Positions 16,812 to 24,353 of a stretch of DNA of 31,787 nt are shown in pieces. Location: IMG/VR virus record IMGVR_UViG_3300010368_000056, positions 1 to 31,787 of that record. One strand, given 5' to 3'. Under the pieces are notes generated by a model. The model worked only from the letters and a program-made list of their open reading frames with translations, was not told the DNA's origin and did no database searches. Each line of letters starts with the position of its first letter. Within the stretch, counting starts at the first letter, position 1. Both the position numbers and the translations under genes were made by a program. Source of the stretch: a virus.

Positions 16812-16908
16812 TCTAGCGGCAGGGCCATTCCGCGCCTGCTAGACCACGGATAGGGGGGCCGTGGGCCGCGAACCCCCCAACTTACTATTCTAGCAAATAG
16901 GTATAAAT
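16812..16908 (+). other. structured intergenic leader before the helicase gene
   Basis: This 97-base gap holds three overlapping inverted repeats: CTAGCGGCAG with CTGCTAG, CCACGG with CCGTGG, and GGGGGG with CCCCCC. There is no T-run, so it is not an obvious terminator. It ends in TACTAT immediately followed by TCTAGCAAA (16889-16897), a variant of the initiation element found at other promoters, then ATAGG and the ATG at 16909. It may reset expression between the SSB and helicase genes by RNA structure or by a weak internal promoter. Confidence 0.45.
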
Positions 16909-18603
16909 ATGTTACTCAGACCTTATCAGGAGGTTGCTGTATCTGACGCTTGTAAAGCGTTGGACAAGCACAACAACACATTAATCGTAGCACCGACAGG
17001 CGCAGGGAAAACAATCATGTTATCCGCGCTAGTTGGCAAACGGCACAAAAAGGGCAAGCGCGTTCTTGTCCTACAGCACAGAGACGAATTGGTTTCCCAG
17101 AACAAAGAGAAGTTCGAGCGCGTAAACCCTTTAATCTCTACAAGCATCGTCAACGGCACAGTCAAGCACTGGGAAGGTGATGCAGTATTTTCTATGGTTC
17201 AAACGATGTCTCGTGATCGTAACCTTAGAGACAGACCCTTATTCGATATGGTTGTGATTGACGAAGGCCACCATGCCGCGGCTCCAACATACACCAAGGT
17301 AATCGACGCAGTTCTCAAAGACAACGAAAACGCAGAGATTGTGGGCTTTACAGCTACACCAAATCGCGGTGATGGCAAAGGATTGCGCGGAGTATTCAAC
17401 AACTGCGCACACCAAATCGAGTTGGCAACCCTAATCCGCGAAGGCTTTCTTGTTCGCCCTAAAAGCTATGTGATTGATTTGGGCGTGGGTGATCAACTTG
17501 ATAGGGTCACAAAGCGCGGCAAAGAATATGACATGGAAGAGGTCGCCGCGATTATGGATCGCAGTGTGATCAACGAACGCATTGTGGATGAATGGAAAGA
17601 CAAAGCAGTCGACAGAAAGACTGTCGTGTTTTGTTCAACCGTTCTACATGCCGAACATGTTTGCGAAGCATTCTTACGCGCTGGTATTCGCGCTGACTTC
17701 GTAACGGGCGAAACACCTAAAGAAGATCGCGCTGAAATGCTTCACGATCTGGAGTTCGGTGATCTGCAAGTTGTGGTAAACGTCATGGTTCTAACAGAAG
17801 GATTCGACGCTCCACCTGTGGCGTGTGTGGTTCTTACGCGCCCATGCTCACAAAAGGGTACAATGGTGCAGATGATTGGTCGTGGACTGCGCATCGTCGA
17901 TCCTGAGATTTATCCAGACACAATCAAAACAGATTGCATCGTTATGGATTTCGGTACGTCCATCATTACGCATGGCGCACTGGACGAAACAGCAAACTTA
18001 GACGGCGCAGAGAAAAACGCAGGCGGTGACGCACCAACAAAAGTGTGTCCAGAATGCGAAAGCGAAGTCGCATCCAATACGAGAACCTGTCCGATATGCG
18101 AACATGTGTTCGAGTTACGCGAGAAGAGCGAGCTAATCGACTTCGTAATGACTGAGTATGACCTCATGCAACTGTCGCCTTTCATGTGGATTGATCCGTA
18201 TGGCACAGGCACTGTGATGATGGCTACAGGCTTCAATGGCTTCTCTATGGTAGGCAAGATAGGAAATTACTGGGTTGCTATCGTAAAGGCGCAGAATGGG
18301 CGTGCTAGGATCGTTTCCATCGGTGAAAAGGTGCAAGCTATGTCAGCGGCAGATGATTTCCTAAGAGAGATCGAAGACAGCACTGCCGCGAACAAATCAA
18401 AGCGGTGGTTAAACCAAGCGGCAACACCAAAGCAAAAACAGCTTTTGCGTAACAATGGTGTGCAAGTAAGCGAGATGGATTTCTCGTGGACTAAGTACAA
18501 AGCCGCATGTTGTTTAGGGTACTATTTTAATCGCACACAAATTGATAGACTGATCGCAGATAACTGGAAAAAGATAACGGGAGAAGACTATGGAAAGGTC
18601 TGA
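16909..18603 (+). CDS. SF2 DNA helicase with C-terminal zinc finger
   Basis: This 564-residue protein is a DEAD/DEAH-type superfamily 2 helicase of the restriction-subunit (UvrB/Res) kind. An RPYQEVA Q-like motif lies at 4-10, Walker A APTGAGKT at 28-35, DEGHH at 118-122, FTATP at 147-151, TEGFDAP at 296-302 and the arginine-finger motif QMIGRGLR at 321-328. Two knuckles, CPEC at 380-383 and CPIC at 394-397, form a zinc finger, followed by about 165 residues with a WLNQAATPKQKQLL segment that is common in phage helicases of this type. It would unwind DNA for replication or recombination. It overlaps the next gene by 14 bases. Confidence 0.92.
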   Translation: MLLRPYQEVAVSDACKALDKHNNTLIVAPTGAGKTIMLSALVGKRHKKGKRVLVLQHRDELVSQNKEKFERVNPLISTSIVNGTVKHWEGDAVFSMVQTMSRDRNLRDRPLFDMVVIDEGHHAAAPTYTKVIDAVLKDNENAEIVGFTATPNRGDGKGLRGVFNNCAHQIELATLIREGFLVRPKSYVIDLGVGDQLDRVTKRGKEYDMEEVAAIMDRSVINERIVDEWKDKAVDRKTVVFCSTVLHAEHVCEAFLRAGIRADFVTGETPKEDRAEMLHDLEFGDLQVVVNVMVLTEGFDAPPVACVVLTRPCSQKGTMVQMIGRGLRIVDPEIYPDTIKTDCIVMDFGTSIITHGALDETANLDGAEKNAGGDAPTKVCPECESEVASNTRTCPICEHVFELREKSELIDFVMTEYDLMQLSPFMWIDPYGTGTVMMATGFNGFSMVGKIGNYWVAIVKAQNGRARIVSIGEKVQAMSAADDFLREIEDSTAANKSKRWLNQAATPKQKQLLRNNGVQVSEMDFSWTKYKAACCLGYYFNRTQIDRLIADNWKKITGEDYGKV

Positions 18604-18859
18604 AACATTAGACACAGCTAAAGAATATGTCACCAAAGACCGCGCCGCAACACATGGTGATATGGAATCAAACCTGACAACCATAGCAAATCTCTGGTCA
18701 ATTTATCTGGACACGCTAATCAAGCCGCATGACGTAGGGGCTATGATGGCTATGCTTAAAATTGCTCGCATAAAATCCAACCCTCAAAATACAGATAATT
18801 GGATTGACGGCTGTGGCTACTTGGCGTGTGGCAACGAATTGTCTAATAAGGAAAGTTAA
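18590..18859 (+). CDS. DUF6378-like phage protein
   Basis: An 89-residue helical protein contains AKEYVTKDRAATHGDMESNLTTIANLWSIYL, then PHDVGAMMAMLKIARIKSNP and NWIDGCGYLACG. The order 'THGD, N, LWxxYL, DVxxMMxxLKxAR, DxWxDxxGYxACG' is the pattern of the phage family recalled as DUF6378, whose function is unknown but which often lies in replication operons. The histidine, aspartate and arginine spacing is slightly reminiscent of MazG/HD-type nucleotide enzymes, but I would not claim that. The ATG is 6 bases after GGGAG, and its stop overlaps the next start (TAATG). Confidence 0.8.
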   Translation: MERSETLDTAKEYVTKDRAATHGDMESNLTTIANLWSIYLDTLIKPHDVGAMMAMLKIARIKSNPQNTDNWIDGCGYLACGNELSNKES

Positions 18860-19167
18860 TGCCAAGATTCGAAATGTATCTTTTTATGGTTGAGACTGAT
18901 CAGGGCAAAGTAGAAAGCTCTGAGTCCGAAATTGTGTGTTGGGTAAAAAACAGCAACGACATGCAGGAAGTTCAGTCTGTGGCTAATGAGATCATCAACG
19001 ACAGGATCGAAGAGGCAGATAATACGGTCATGTTTGGGAGCGCAAGCATTATGGTTCACGGCGAAGAAGTTCTCAATTTGGGCTTCAGAAATAATGAGCT
19101 TGACCCAAACCAGATAAATAAAGTTATAGATTTATTTTCAATCGAAGAAGAGGAGACAATACATTGA
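18859..19167 (+). CDS. small acidic protein of unknown function
   Basis: The 102-residue acidic protein has alternating strands and helices: FEMYLFMVETDQ, then a helix EVQSVANEIINDRIEE, then VMFGSASIMVHGEEVLNLGF. The first half has a ferredoxin-like strand-helix-strand outline. There is no recognisable motif. It starts on the previous stop (TAATG) and its TGA overlaps the TTG start of the next gene. Being in the replication operon, it is probably a modulator or accessory factor, by position only. Confidence 0.7.
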   Translation: MPRFEMYLFMVETDQGKVESSESEIVCWVKNSNDMQEVQSVANEIINDRIEEADNTVMFGSASIMVHGEEVLNLGFRNNELDPNQINKVIDLFSIEEEETIH

Positions 19168-19391
19168 ATGACGTAACAACAGCGCCAAAGCCCATGAAGG
19201 AGTTGGCACATATACTCGGTAAGTTCGGGTGGGATAAAAGGTTTTGTGACCTCACCGAAGAACAAGTCCAAACATTGATATTTGGAATACAAGAATCACA
19301 AAAACTAGCAGCGGAGATTGAAATTGGAACCCTCGAAGACACTTACTTTAAGTCAACAGGCACTTGGCCCTCTACTTCAATCCCATTCTAG
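19164..19391 (+). CDS. small protein with a TTG start, unknown function
   Basis: The TTG at 19164 overlaps the previous stop (TTGA) and lies 9 bases after AGAGGAG. An ATG at 19194 is in frame but has no ribosome binding site, so I keep the TTG. The 75-residue product contains LGKFGWDKRFCDLTEEQVQTLIFGIQESQ, a helix-turn-helix-sized helical core without a recognisable DNA-binding motif. It ends just before the nuclease gene, with TAG at 19389-19391. Confidence 0.65.
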   Translation: MNDVTTAPKPMKELAHILGKFGWDKRFCDLTEEQVQTLIFGIQESQKLAAEIEIGTLEDTYFKSTGTWPSTSIPF

Positions 19392-19392
19392 G

Positions 19393-20106
19393 GTGGATCA
19401 TGTAGCAGAAAGCATCAAGGAAGCCGTGGACAAGGCTATCGTTTCTAACGAAACAAAGAGGGAGCGCAGAAAATACATTGGTGCGTCCAGTATTGGCGAT
19501 GAATGCTCGCGCAAAATACAATACAGATACCTCAACTACCCAATAGACCCTGACAAAGCGTTTAGCGCCAAGACACTGCGCATCTTTCAGTTCGGGCATG
19601 AGATTGAGGATTACGCCGCAAAGTGGCTGAAAGACGCTGGTTTCGATCTAAGAACGGAAGATAAGGATGGAGGCCAGTTCGGGTTCTCAATCGCAGATGG
19701 TGAGATACGCGGTCACATAGATGGCGTGATCTGTGGTGGTGATGTCGATATGGGCTACCCCGCACTGTGGGAATGCAAGTCAGCTAATGACAGCAAGTTT
19801 AAAGGCTTTGTGCGTCACGGTGTAGAAAAGGCGAACAAAACATACGCAACTCAGTTAGCGTTGTACCAGACATATATGGAGCTAACCGAAAACCCTGCGT
19901 TGTTTACAGTAATTAATAAAAACACCTCAGAAGTGTATTATGAGCTAGTGCCGTACAATAAGGCTTTGGCTCAAGAAGCAAGCGACAGGGCGGTGAATAT
20001 CTTGACGGCATCAAAAGCTGGTGACATTCTACCTCGTATCGCTCAAAGTAAAGATTTCTTCCTGTGCAAGTTCTGCGAATTTCGTGAAACTTGCTGGAAT
20101 GGGTAA
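19393..20106 (+). CDS. Cas4/RecB-like PDDEXK exonuclease with four cysteines
   Basis: The 237-residue protein has the RecB-family nuclease order: GHEIE at 68-72, HIDG at 108-111 with Asp110, WECKS at 126-130 (Glu127 and Lys129), and TYATQLALYQ at 150-159. Cys38 in the N-terminal SSIGDECSRK and the C-terminal CKFCEFRETC (Cys225, 228, 234) are placed as in Cas4 and AddB, where four cysteines hold an iron-sulfur cluster. It probably trims DNA ends to feed the Sak4 ATPase. I place the start at the GTG just after the upstream stop; a TTG at 19324 with GGAG seven bases upstream would add 23 residues. Confidence 0.85.
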   Translation: MDHVAESIKEAVDKAIVSNETKRERRKYIGASSIGDECSRKIQYRYLNYPIDPDKAFSAKTLRIFQFGHEIEDYAAKWLKDAGFDLRTEDKDGGQFGFSIADGEIRGHIDGVICGGDVDMGYPALWECKSANDSKFKGFVRHGVEKANKTYATQLALYQTYMELTENPALFTVINKNTSEVYYELVPYNKALAQEASDRAVNILTASKAGDILPRIAQSKDFFLCKFCEFRETCWNG

Positions 20107-20107
20107 A

Positions 20108-20145
20108 AAATATGGGACGCGCTTGGTCGGCGGCATCCCATATTT
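20108..20145. repeat. long inverted repeat before the primase gene
   Basis: AAATATGGGA (20108-20117) and TCCCATATTT (20136-20145) are perfectly complementary and flank an 18-base GC-rich loop. There is no T-run after it, so a terminator is unlikely. It lies 30 bases before the primase-helicase start. It could be a hairpin controlling translation or processing of the mRNA, or a structured single-strand site used in replication. Confidence 0.6.
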
Positions 20146-20175
20146 AGTAGTAAAGTTGTGGATAGGGACAAGATA

Positions 20176-22398
20176 ATGAATGTTTTAAATTTTGGCAAGA
20201 CGCCCAGAGAGGTAACAGAGAGAATTTCAAGAGAAGTTCCCCGTAGTGTCCAATTGAGCGCACTAATCGAAACGTTTCCTCAAGGGGTACAGCGTGGCAA
20301 AGAGTTTTTCATCGGATCATTGCAAGGCGAAGCAGGGCAATCACTGCGCATAAACATTGATACTAGCAGTCCTTGGTTCCTGACAGGCAAAGATTTCGAA
20401 TCAGGTGATGGCATCGGGGGCATTTGTAAGGTATTTAAAGAAGCACGCGGGTATTCCCTATCTGAATGCGTGGATTACTTCAAAGATTACATCTCAGCAG
20501 ACTACGTTGCTCCGCCAGAAAACATTGTTAAGCCGAACAATCCAGTTAACTTTTCCGTATTGGCGACTCCTCCGCCCCCAGCAGTGCAGCCAGAACCCGA
20601 ACAAAAGCGTACAATCAGTCCCAGTACACCGTTCGAAGACGAATATTCATACACTGATGCTGATGGCGTGGTTCTCGTAACAGTTAGAAAATACTTTGAC
20701 CGGGATGCAACTGGAGAAATTGTTCGGGATAGTGCTGGCAAACCAAAGAAACAATTCCGTCAGTTCATGGATGGTCGCCAAGGTATTCCTGAACCCAGAC
20801 CATTATACAATATCCCGAACGTTTTAAGTGCGAACACAGTTATCTGGGTCGAAGGCGAAAAGTGCGCGGATGCTCTAACACAGCTAGGATATACAGCGAC
20901 TTGTACCATCGGTGGTGCAGGTATGCTGTCTGAAAACACAGCCAGTAAGTTTGACTTCACGCAACTGCGCAACAAAGATTTGGTCTTATGGCCTGATAAC
21001 GATGAGGCAGGCAAGAAATTAGCTCGGATTGTAGAGGCACAAGCCAAAGAAGCGGGTGCGAAAAGCACACTAACTCTGCAAATTCCTGCGACAAAAGAAG
21101 AAAAGTGGGACGCCGCAGACGCTATTGATGAGGGCTTTGACATTGATAAGTTCATCAAGTCACAGAAGAGCAAAGTCAAAAAGCCAATCTCCCTGCTAGA
21201 CGAAAGCCTGTTGATCGACAAATACTTTGTCGGATCACCACCTCAGCAACATTTCTTGGTGGGTGACACCATTCCGCTCGGAGTTCCCGCGGTGTTTGCC
21301 GCGGCAGGCGATAGCGGCAAAGGCATGATGACACTCGATTTGGCAATGAAAGTCGCATCGGGCGCATCTATGCAAAGCGCATTCGGTGGCCTCGTCGCAG
21401 AGCATGGTGATGTTATTCTAATCACAGCGGAAGACGATAAAGACGAAATGCACAGACGTATCTCGCGTCTTGATCCACAGAAATACCGCGAGCATTACGA
21501 TCACCAACTGCGCATCTTGCCATTGCCTAACCTCGGCGGCGTGTTCCCAATCATGCAGAAGTTCGACAGTAGCTACCTGATGGGCGCAGAGTTCGAGCGC
21601 ATCTATGAGCAAATGCTTGAGCTATCGAACCTAAAGCTAATTATTATTGACCCTATGGCATCGTTTGTTCACGCAGATGTAAACGCTGATCCCGCGGCAG
21701 GAGCCGCATTCATGGGTCTGTTGGCGCAAATGGCAACCGAAACAGGCGCAACAGTCATGGTCAATCACCACATGGCGAAGATCAAAGACAACGATCCAGT
21801 TAAAACACCTGAGCAAGCTCGTAACCTCATTCGGGGTACATCCGCTATTGTTGATGGCGTGCGTTGTGCCTTCTCTGTTTGGTCTGTTGACGAAACAACA
21901 GGCAAGCAGCGGTGTAAAGATTTGGGCATAGAGTACACAAGAAACGGTGTGTTCGATGGCGCTGTCGTAAAATCAAACGGGCCAGCCAATCGTGACATAC
22001 GACACTTCATTCGTAACCCGAACACTGGTCTTTTAGAAGATCGCTCCGTCGATATTAGATCGCTCGCGCTGTCCCATACTGTCCGTCAACGCATGACGCA
22101 CATTGTTGATTTCGTTCGCATGAGAGAAAACGAAGGACGCGCAGTATCTCAAGGCGGTGTGCATGATGGCATATACGCCGCTATCCATGAATCAAGTTCT
22201 CCAGAGCCATGCGCAATATACCTGAAAGGCGCAGGCAGAGAGTCAACAATTAAATCCGCAGTAACGGATGCTTGCGAAGCTGGGCTGATTCGTAAGTACA
22301 CAATGACGGCAGGCGGGTCTGAAAAGTGGCTGGGAACTATGGATGGGCCACTATCTCGTGGCGAATATGAAAGAGAAACGGGCCGGGATAACATATAA
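20176..22398 (+). CDS. TOPRIM primase fused to RepA-like helicase
   Basis: This 740-residue replicative primase-helicase has a TOPRIM core, VEGEK at 225-229 and PDNDEAG at 273-279, preceded by a DNA-binding N-terminal half with a proline-rich linker (about 130-150). The C-terminal half is an AAA_25/RepA-type ATPase, with AAAGDSGKGM (Walker A) at 375-384, LITAEDD at 415-421 and LIIIDPM (Walker B) at 488-494, ending in a winged-helix-like tail. It would synthesise primers and unwind the fork. I take the ATG at 20176, with AGGGA 8 bases upstream, rather than the GTG at 20158. A terminator follows. Confidence 0.9.
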   Translation: MNVLNFGKTPREVTERISREVPRSVQLSALIETFPQGVQRGKEFFIGSLQGEAGQSLRINIDTSSPWFLTGKDFESGDGIGGICKVFKEARGYSLSECVDYFKDYISADYVAPPENIVKPNNPVNFSVLATPPPPAVQPEPEQKRTISPSTPFEDEYSYTDADGVVLVTVRKYFDRDATGEIVRDSAGKPKKQFRQFMDGRQGIPEPRPLYNIPNVLSANTVIWVEGEKCADALTQLGYTATCTIGGAGMLSENTASKFDFTQLRNKDLVLWPDNDEAGKKLARIVEAQAKEAGAKSTLTLQIPATKEEKWDAADAIDEGFDIDKFIKSQKSKVKKPISLLDESLLIDKYFVGSPPQQHFLVGDTIPLGVPAVFAAAGDSGKGMMTLDLAMKVASGASMQSAFGGLVAEHGDVILITAEDDKDEMHRRISRLDPQKYREHYDHQLRILPLPNLGGVFPIMQKFDSSYLMGAEFERIYEQMLELSNLKLIIIDPMASFVHADVNADPAAGAAFMGLLAQMATETGATVMVNHHMAKIKDNDPVKTPEQARNLIRGTSAIVDGVRCAFSVWSVDETTGKQRCKDLGIEYTRNGVFDGAVVKSNGPANRDIRHFIRNPNTGLLEDRSVDIRSLALSHTVRQRMTHIVDFVRMRENEGRAVSQGGVHDGIYAAIHESSSPEPCAIYLKGAGRESTIKSAVTDACEAGLIRKYTMTAGGSEKWLGTMDGPLSRGEYERETGRDNI

Positions 22399-22423
22399 GC
22401 CGACGATTTGTTCGGGTTAATAA

Positions 22424-22456
22424 GTTAACTGCCGGGCCTCCCCGGTTAACTTTTTT
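22424..22456 (+). terminator. rho-independent terminator of the replication operon
   Basis: GTTAA (22424-22428) pairs with TTAAC, and CCGGG (22432-22436) pairs with CCCGG, with a three-base bulge and a CCTC loop. Six Ts follow at 22451-22456. It lies 25 bases after the primase-helicase stop and directly before the next promoter. TTGTTCGGGTTA at 22408-22419, just upstream, is a copy of the window's operator half-site. Confidence 0.85.
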
Positions 22457-22457
22457 C

Positions 22458-22503
22458 TTGATTGTCGTGGGAGTATATGGTACATATACCAAGTTCTAGT
22501 AAA
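22458..22503 (+). promoter_or_regulatory. promoter of the 22514-23324 operon
   Basis: TTGATT (22458-22463), 17 bases, TACATA (22481-22486). The near-palindrome TATATGGTACATATA spans the spacer and -10 box and may be an operator. TCTAGTAAA (22495-22503) begins 8 bases after the -10 box and runs into the AAAGGAG ribosome binding site, as in the other promoters of this type. Confidence 0.6.
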
Positions 22504-22513
22504 GGAGATTGTT

Positions 22514-22741
22514 ATGATTACAACGTTTGAACACAAGCAACCAACGCTGGAGGCGGCGCAGGAAATGGTTGGAGGTATGGTCGAGATGGTTCGATCACCA
22601 ACAAATCCTGACATTCAAATCCTCGTTAATGAAGAGGGACTGCTAAAAGGTCTGCCCTTCAATGAAGAAGCAACTGAGCTATGTGGCACAGGTATCGTCG
22701 GGGACGCAGTGATCCTCAAGGGTGATGCAAGATGGACGTAG
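22514..22741 (+). CDS. DUF3846-like small protein
   Basis: The 75-residue protein has the DUF3846 pattern: a strand, a helix leading into GGMVEMVRSP, ILVNEEGLLKGLPFNEEATELC, then GIVGDAVIL. DUF3846 proteins are small single-domain phage and plasmid proteins of unknown function. It has a strong ribosome binding site (AAAGGAG) and its own promoter, so it is likely made in quantity. Its last 10 bases overlap the next gene. Confidence 0.8.
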   Translation: MITTFEHKQPTLEAAQEMVGGMVEMVRSPTNPDIQILVNEEGLLKGLPFNEEATELCGTGIVGDAVILKGDARWT

Positions 22742-22899
22742 ATACCGTTGTTGTATTTGAAAGAATAAAGCGGTGCATAAGCACTGCAAAACTAGAAGCT
22801 AAAAAGGGTCACAATAGCCCCGTTCTTCAAAGAATGGAGGAGATTGAGGCCCTTTTTGAAATACTAGAAAGGAAAGTTAATGGATTATCGGATGTATGA
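22732..22899 (+). CDS. 55-residue helical protein
   Basis: An ATG at 22732, inside the end of the previous gene, opens a frame to TGA at 22897-22899. The product is a charged helical protein (VVVFERIKRCISTAKLEAKK ... RMEEIEALFEILERKV), probably a coiled coil. It carries the ribosome binding site of the next gene in its last third and overlaps that gene by 20 bases. Without it there would be an unusual 138-base gap in a packed operon. I recognise no family. Confidence 0.55.
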   Translation: MDVDTVVVFERIKRCISTAKLEAKKGHNSPVLQRMEEIEALFEILERKVNGLSDV

Positions 22900-23185
22900 A
22901 GAACTCTATAAAGAGCGTTGGGAAAAGCAAAACATCATAGATAAGGCTATAAACCCCAAACTTGAGCTTGCACATAAGAGAGTAAAGCGAGACGAACTAA
23001 ATAAAATCAACGGAAAGCTAGGTGGACGGCCTAAAATGCCACTGTCCAAAGACGCGGAAATGTTAGACAAGCTACTGAAAAAAGAGCTATCATTAAAAGA
23101 CGCGGCTGACATAATGTCTATAACTGTAGATAAACTACGGGGAATTAAAAAAAGATATAGGCTTCCTAGACATGAATCTGATTGA
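22880..23185 (+). CDS. small helix-turn-helix protein
   Basis: This 101-residue basic protein has an N-terminal helix (YRMYEELYKERWEKQNIIDK), a loop GKLGGRPKMPLS, and a C-terminal helix-turn-helix-like unit. There LSLKDAADIMSI forms the first helix and turn, and VDKLRGIKKRYRLP the second. The GGRPxxP loop is common in DNA-binding linkers. It follows AGAAAGGA at a good distance. It may be a transcription regulator of the early genes; the site it binds is unknown. Confidence 0.7.
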   Translation: MDYRMYEELYKERWEKQNIIDKAINPKLELAHKRVKRDELNKINGKLGGRPKMPLSKDAEMLDKLLKKELSLKDAADIMSITVDKLRGIKKRYRLPRHESD

Positions 23186-23324
23186 GCTACAAGAAGAAGG
23201 TATGTTTCAAAAGAGACTTGAAAAAAATCTCTGCCCTAAGTGCGCTTTACCACTTAAAGAAACACAACTAGAAAACAGCAAGGTCGTGCATGAGTGCGAA
23301 GTTTGCAAACTTACTGTAGGTTAA
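23172..23324 (+). CDS. 50-residue zinc-ribbon protein
   Basis: A short gene overlaps the previous stop by 14 bases and ends at TAA 23322-23324. The product has LCPKCALPLK and HECEVCKLTV, two CxxC knuckles about 21 residues apart, which is a standard zinc ribbon. Small zinc ribbons of this form in phages often act as transcription or translation modulators. It has no strong ribosome binding site, so translation coupling with the previous gene is likely. It is the last rightward gene before the convergent leftward arm. Confidence 0.7.
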   Translation: MNLIELQEEGMFQKRLEKNLCPKCALPLKETQLENSKVVHECEVCKLTVG

Positions 23325-23330
23325 GCTATC

Positions 23331-23431
23331 GTGCGGATGACCGTGACAGTTAAACTGTGGCGCAATTTGGTAGCACGAACCAACAAAAACCATACCCGTG
23401 TTAGCGATTGTTAATATAAAGTCATCCGCGC
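23331..23431. other. structured element between convergent genes
   Basis: GTGCGGATGAC (23331-23341) and GTCATCCGCGC (23421-23431) form an 11-base stem (one wobble) enclosing about 80 bases. Inside lie ACAGTTAAACTGT (23346-23358, 5-6 bp arms) and TTGGT (23367-23371) with ACCAA (23379-23383), a 5-bp stem with a 7-base loop. The result is a multi-branched, roughly tRNA-sized shape. It sits between the stops of genes at 23324 (+) and 23452 (-). It may be a bidirectional terminator without T-runs, an RNA-processing site or a small structured RNA. Confidence 0.45.
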
Positions 23432-23451
23432 AAAACCTTTAACAAAAAGAT

Positions 23452-24297
23452 TTAGTAAAAACTAGCGAATTGTTGGGGTTGACCCATGCTTTGTTGACCA
23501 TATTGCTGTGGCTGATACGGGTTCGACATACCGCCGTAACCGCCATATCCACCCATGCTTTGACCCATTCCATAACCACCGAATTGTTGCGGCTGCGGTT
23601 GCTGCTGCTGATACGGATTTTGATACGGCTGATATTGTGGCTGCGGCATTTGATATTGCTGCTGCGGAGCCTGCTGCATACCATAACCCCCATAGTTGTT
23701 CGGGTTAGGCTGCTGCATAAAGTTTGGCTGCTGCATCGGGACTCGGTTATATTGGTTATATCCACCACGCGGGACTGGCATCTGCTGGTAAGGATTGCGC
23801 TGGGGTTGTTGCGGAAACCCGCCAAACATTCCCATTCCAGTCGGGCGCATACCACCAAGCCCCATTCCCATTCGGGGCTGTTGCATACGTTGCATCTGCT
23901 GTTCCATCTGCTGAATACGATAATCCTTGTATCCACCAGTGCCTTCAAACGCAGTGCGTAACTCGTTCAAACGATCAAGCTGTTCTTGTTGAGGAGCCAT
24001 AGATTTCTGATATTCCATCAACGCCTGATACTGCTCGTTACCCTCAAAAGGATTAGCGGGTTGAGCTAAAACTTGTGCAGGGCGAGAGGCTGTCGGGCCT
24101 TGAGTCAAAGGCATTTGACCAAGCTGATTTAAAAACGGATTAGCGGGTCGGGGTTGAGAAGCCTGACCGCCACCCAATTGCTCTCGGTACTTCTGGAGCA
24201 TGGAGCCAAGCCCACCCATAAAATTACTGTCGTTACGAGATTGGGCGCTTGAAAGGTCTTGCCTAAAACTATCTGCGAAAGGTGAAAGCGTAGCCAT
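23452..24297 (-). CDS. glutamine/proline/glycine/tyrosine-rich disordered protein
   Basis: The 281-residue protein has a helical N-terminal half (residues 1-120, with QYQALMEYQKSMAPQQEQLD) and a C-terminal half of low complexity: repeats of Q, P, G, Y, M and N such as PQQQYQMPQPQYQPYQNPYQ and GGYGMGQSMGGYGGYGGM. The composition is that of prion-like or phase-separating proteins. It has a dedicated promoter and operator upstream, and it is the last gene of the leftward arm. It is not a shadow: the low complexity lies in this frame and the ATG follows CGGAG by 7 bases. The function is unknown; a scaffold, virion or condensate role is possible. Confidence 0.75.
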   Translation of the reverse strand: MATLSPFADSFRQDLSSAQSRNDSNFMGGLGSMLQKYREQLGGGQASQPRPANPFLNQLGQMPLTQGPTASRPAQVLAQPANPFEGNEQYQALMEYQKSMAPQQEQLDRLNELRTAFEGTGGYKDYRIQQMEQQMQRMQQPRMGMGLGGMRPTGMGMFGGFPQQPQRNPYQQMPVPRGGYNQYNRVPMQQPNFMQQPNPNNYGGYGMQQAPQQQYQMPQPQYQPYQNPYQQQQPQPQQFGGYGMGQSMGGYGGYGGMSNPYQPQQYGQQSMGQPQQFASFY

Positions 24298-24306
24298 TTC
24301 ATTTCT

Positions 24307-24353
24307 CCGAATAAACTTATTCGGGTTATATCACCTTTCCTTCATTCGATCAA
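24307..24353 (-). promoter_or_regulatory. promoter plus palindromic operator of the disordered-protein gene
   Basis: On the minus strand TTGATC (24353-24348), 17 bases and TATAAC (24330-24325) make a promoter inside the end of the previous gene. Directly after the -10 box lies CCGAATAAACTTATTCGG (24307-24324), a perfect 8+2+8 palindrome covering the transcription start and touching the ribosome binding site. It is closely related to the CCGAACAATTGTTCGG motif seen elsewhere. A bound protein would block this promoter. Confidence 0.65.

Noticed and set aside
20157-20165. A DnaA box (TGTGGATAG) as evidence for a host-DnaA-driven origin
   Set aside because: It is a single copy with one mismatch and overlaps the GTG before the primase start; chance is likely. 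Mentioned only with the hairpin finding.
23354-23431. A possible tRNA gene (GTGGCGCAATTTGGTAGCAC resembles a D-arm, with a 7-base-looped arm and a closing stem)
   Set aside because: There is no T-loop (GGTTCRAnnCC), the anticodon-like loop lacks a U at position 33, and no cloverleaf of normal proportions forms. Kept only as a structured element.
23470-24002. Long plus-strand open frames opposite the disordered-protein gene
   Set aside because: They are mirror frames of the CAG/CCA/GGT repeats; the minus frame has the promoter, ribosome binding site and plausible composition.
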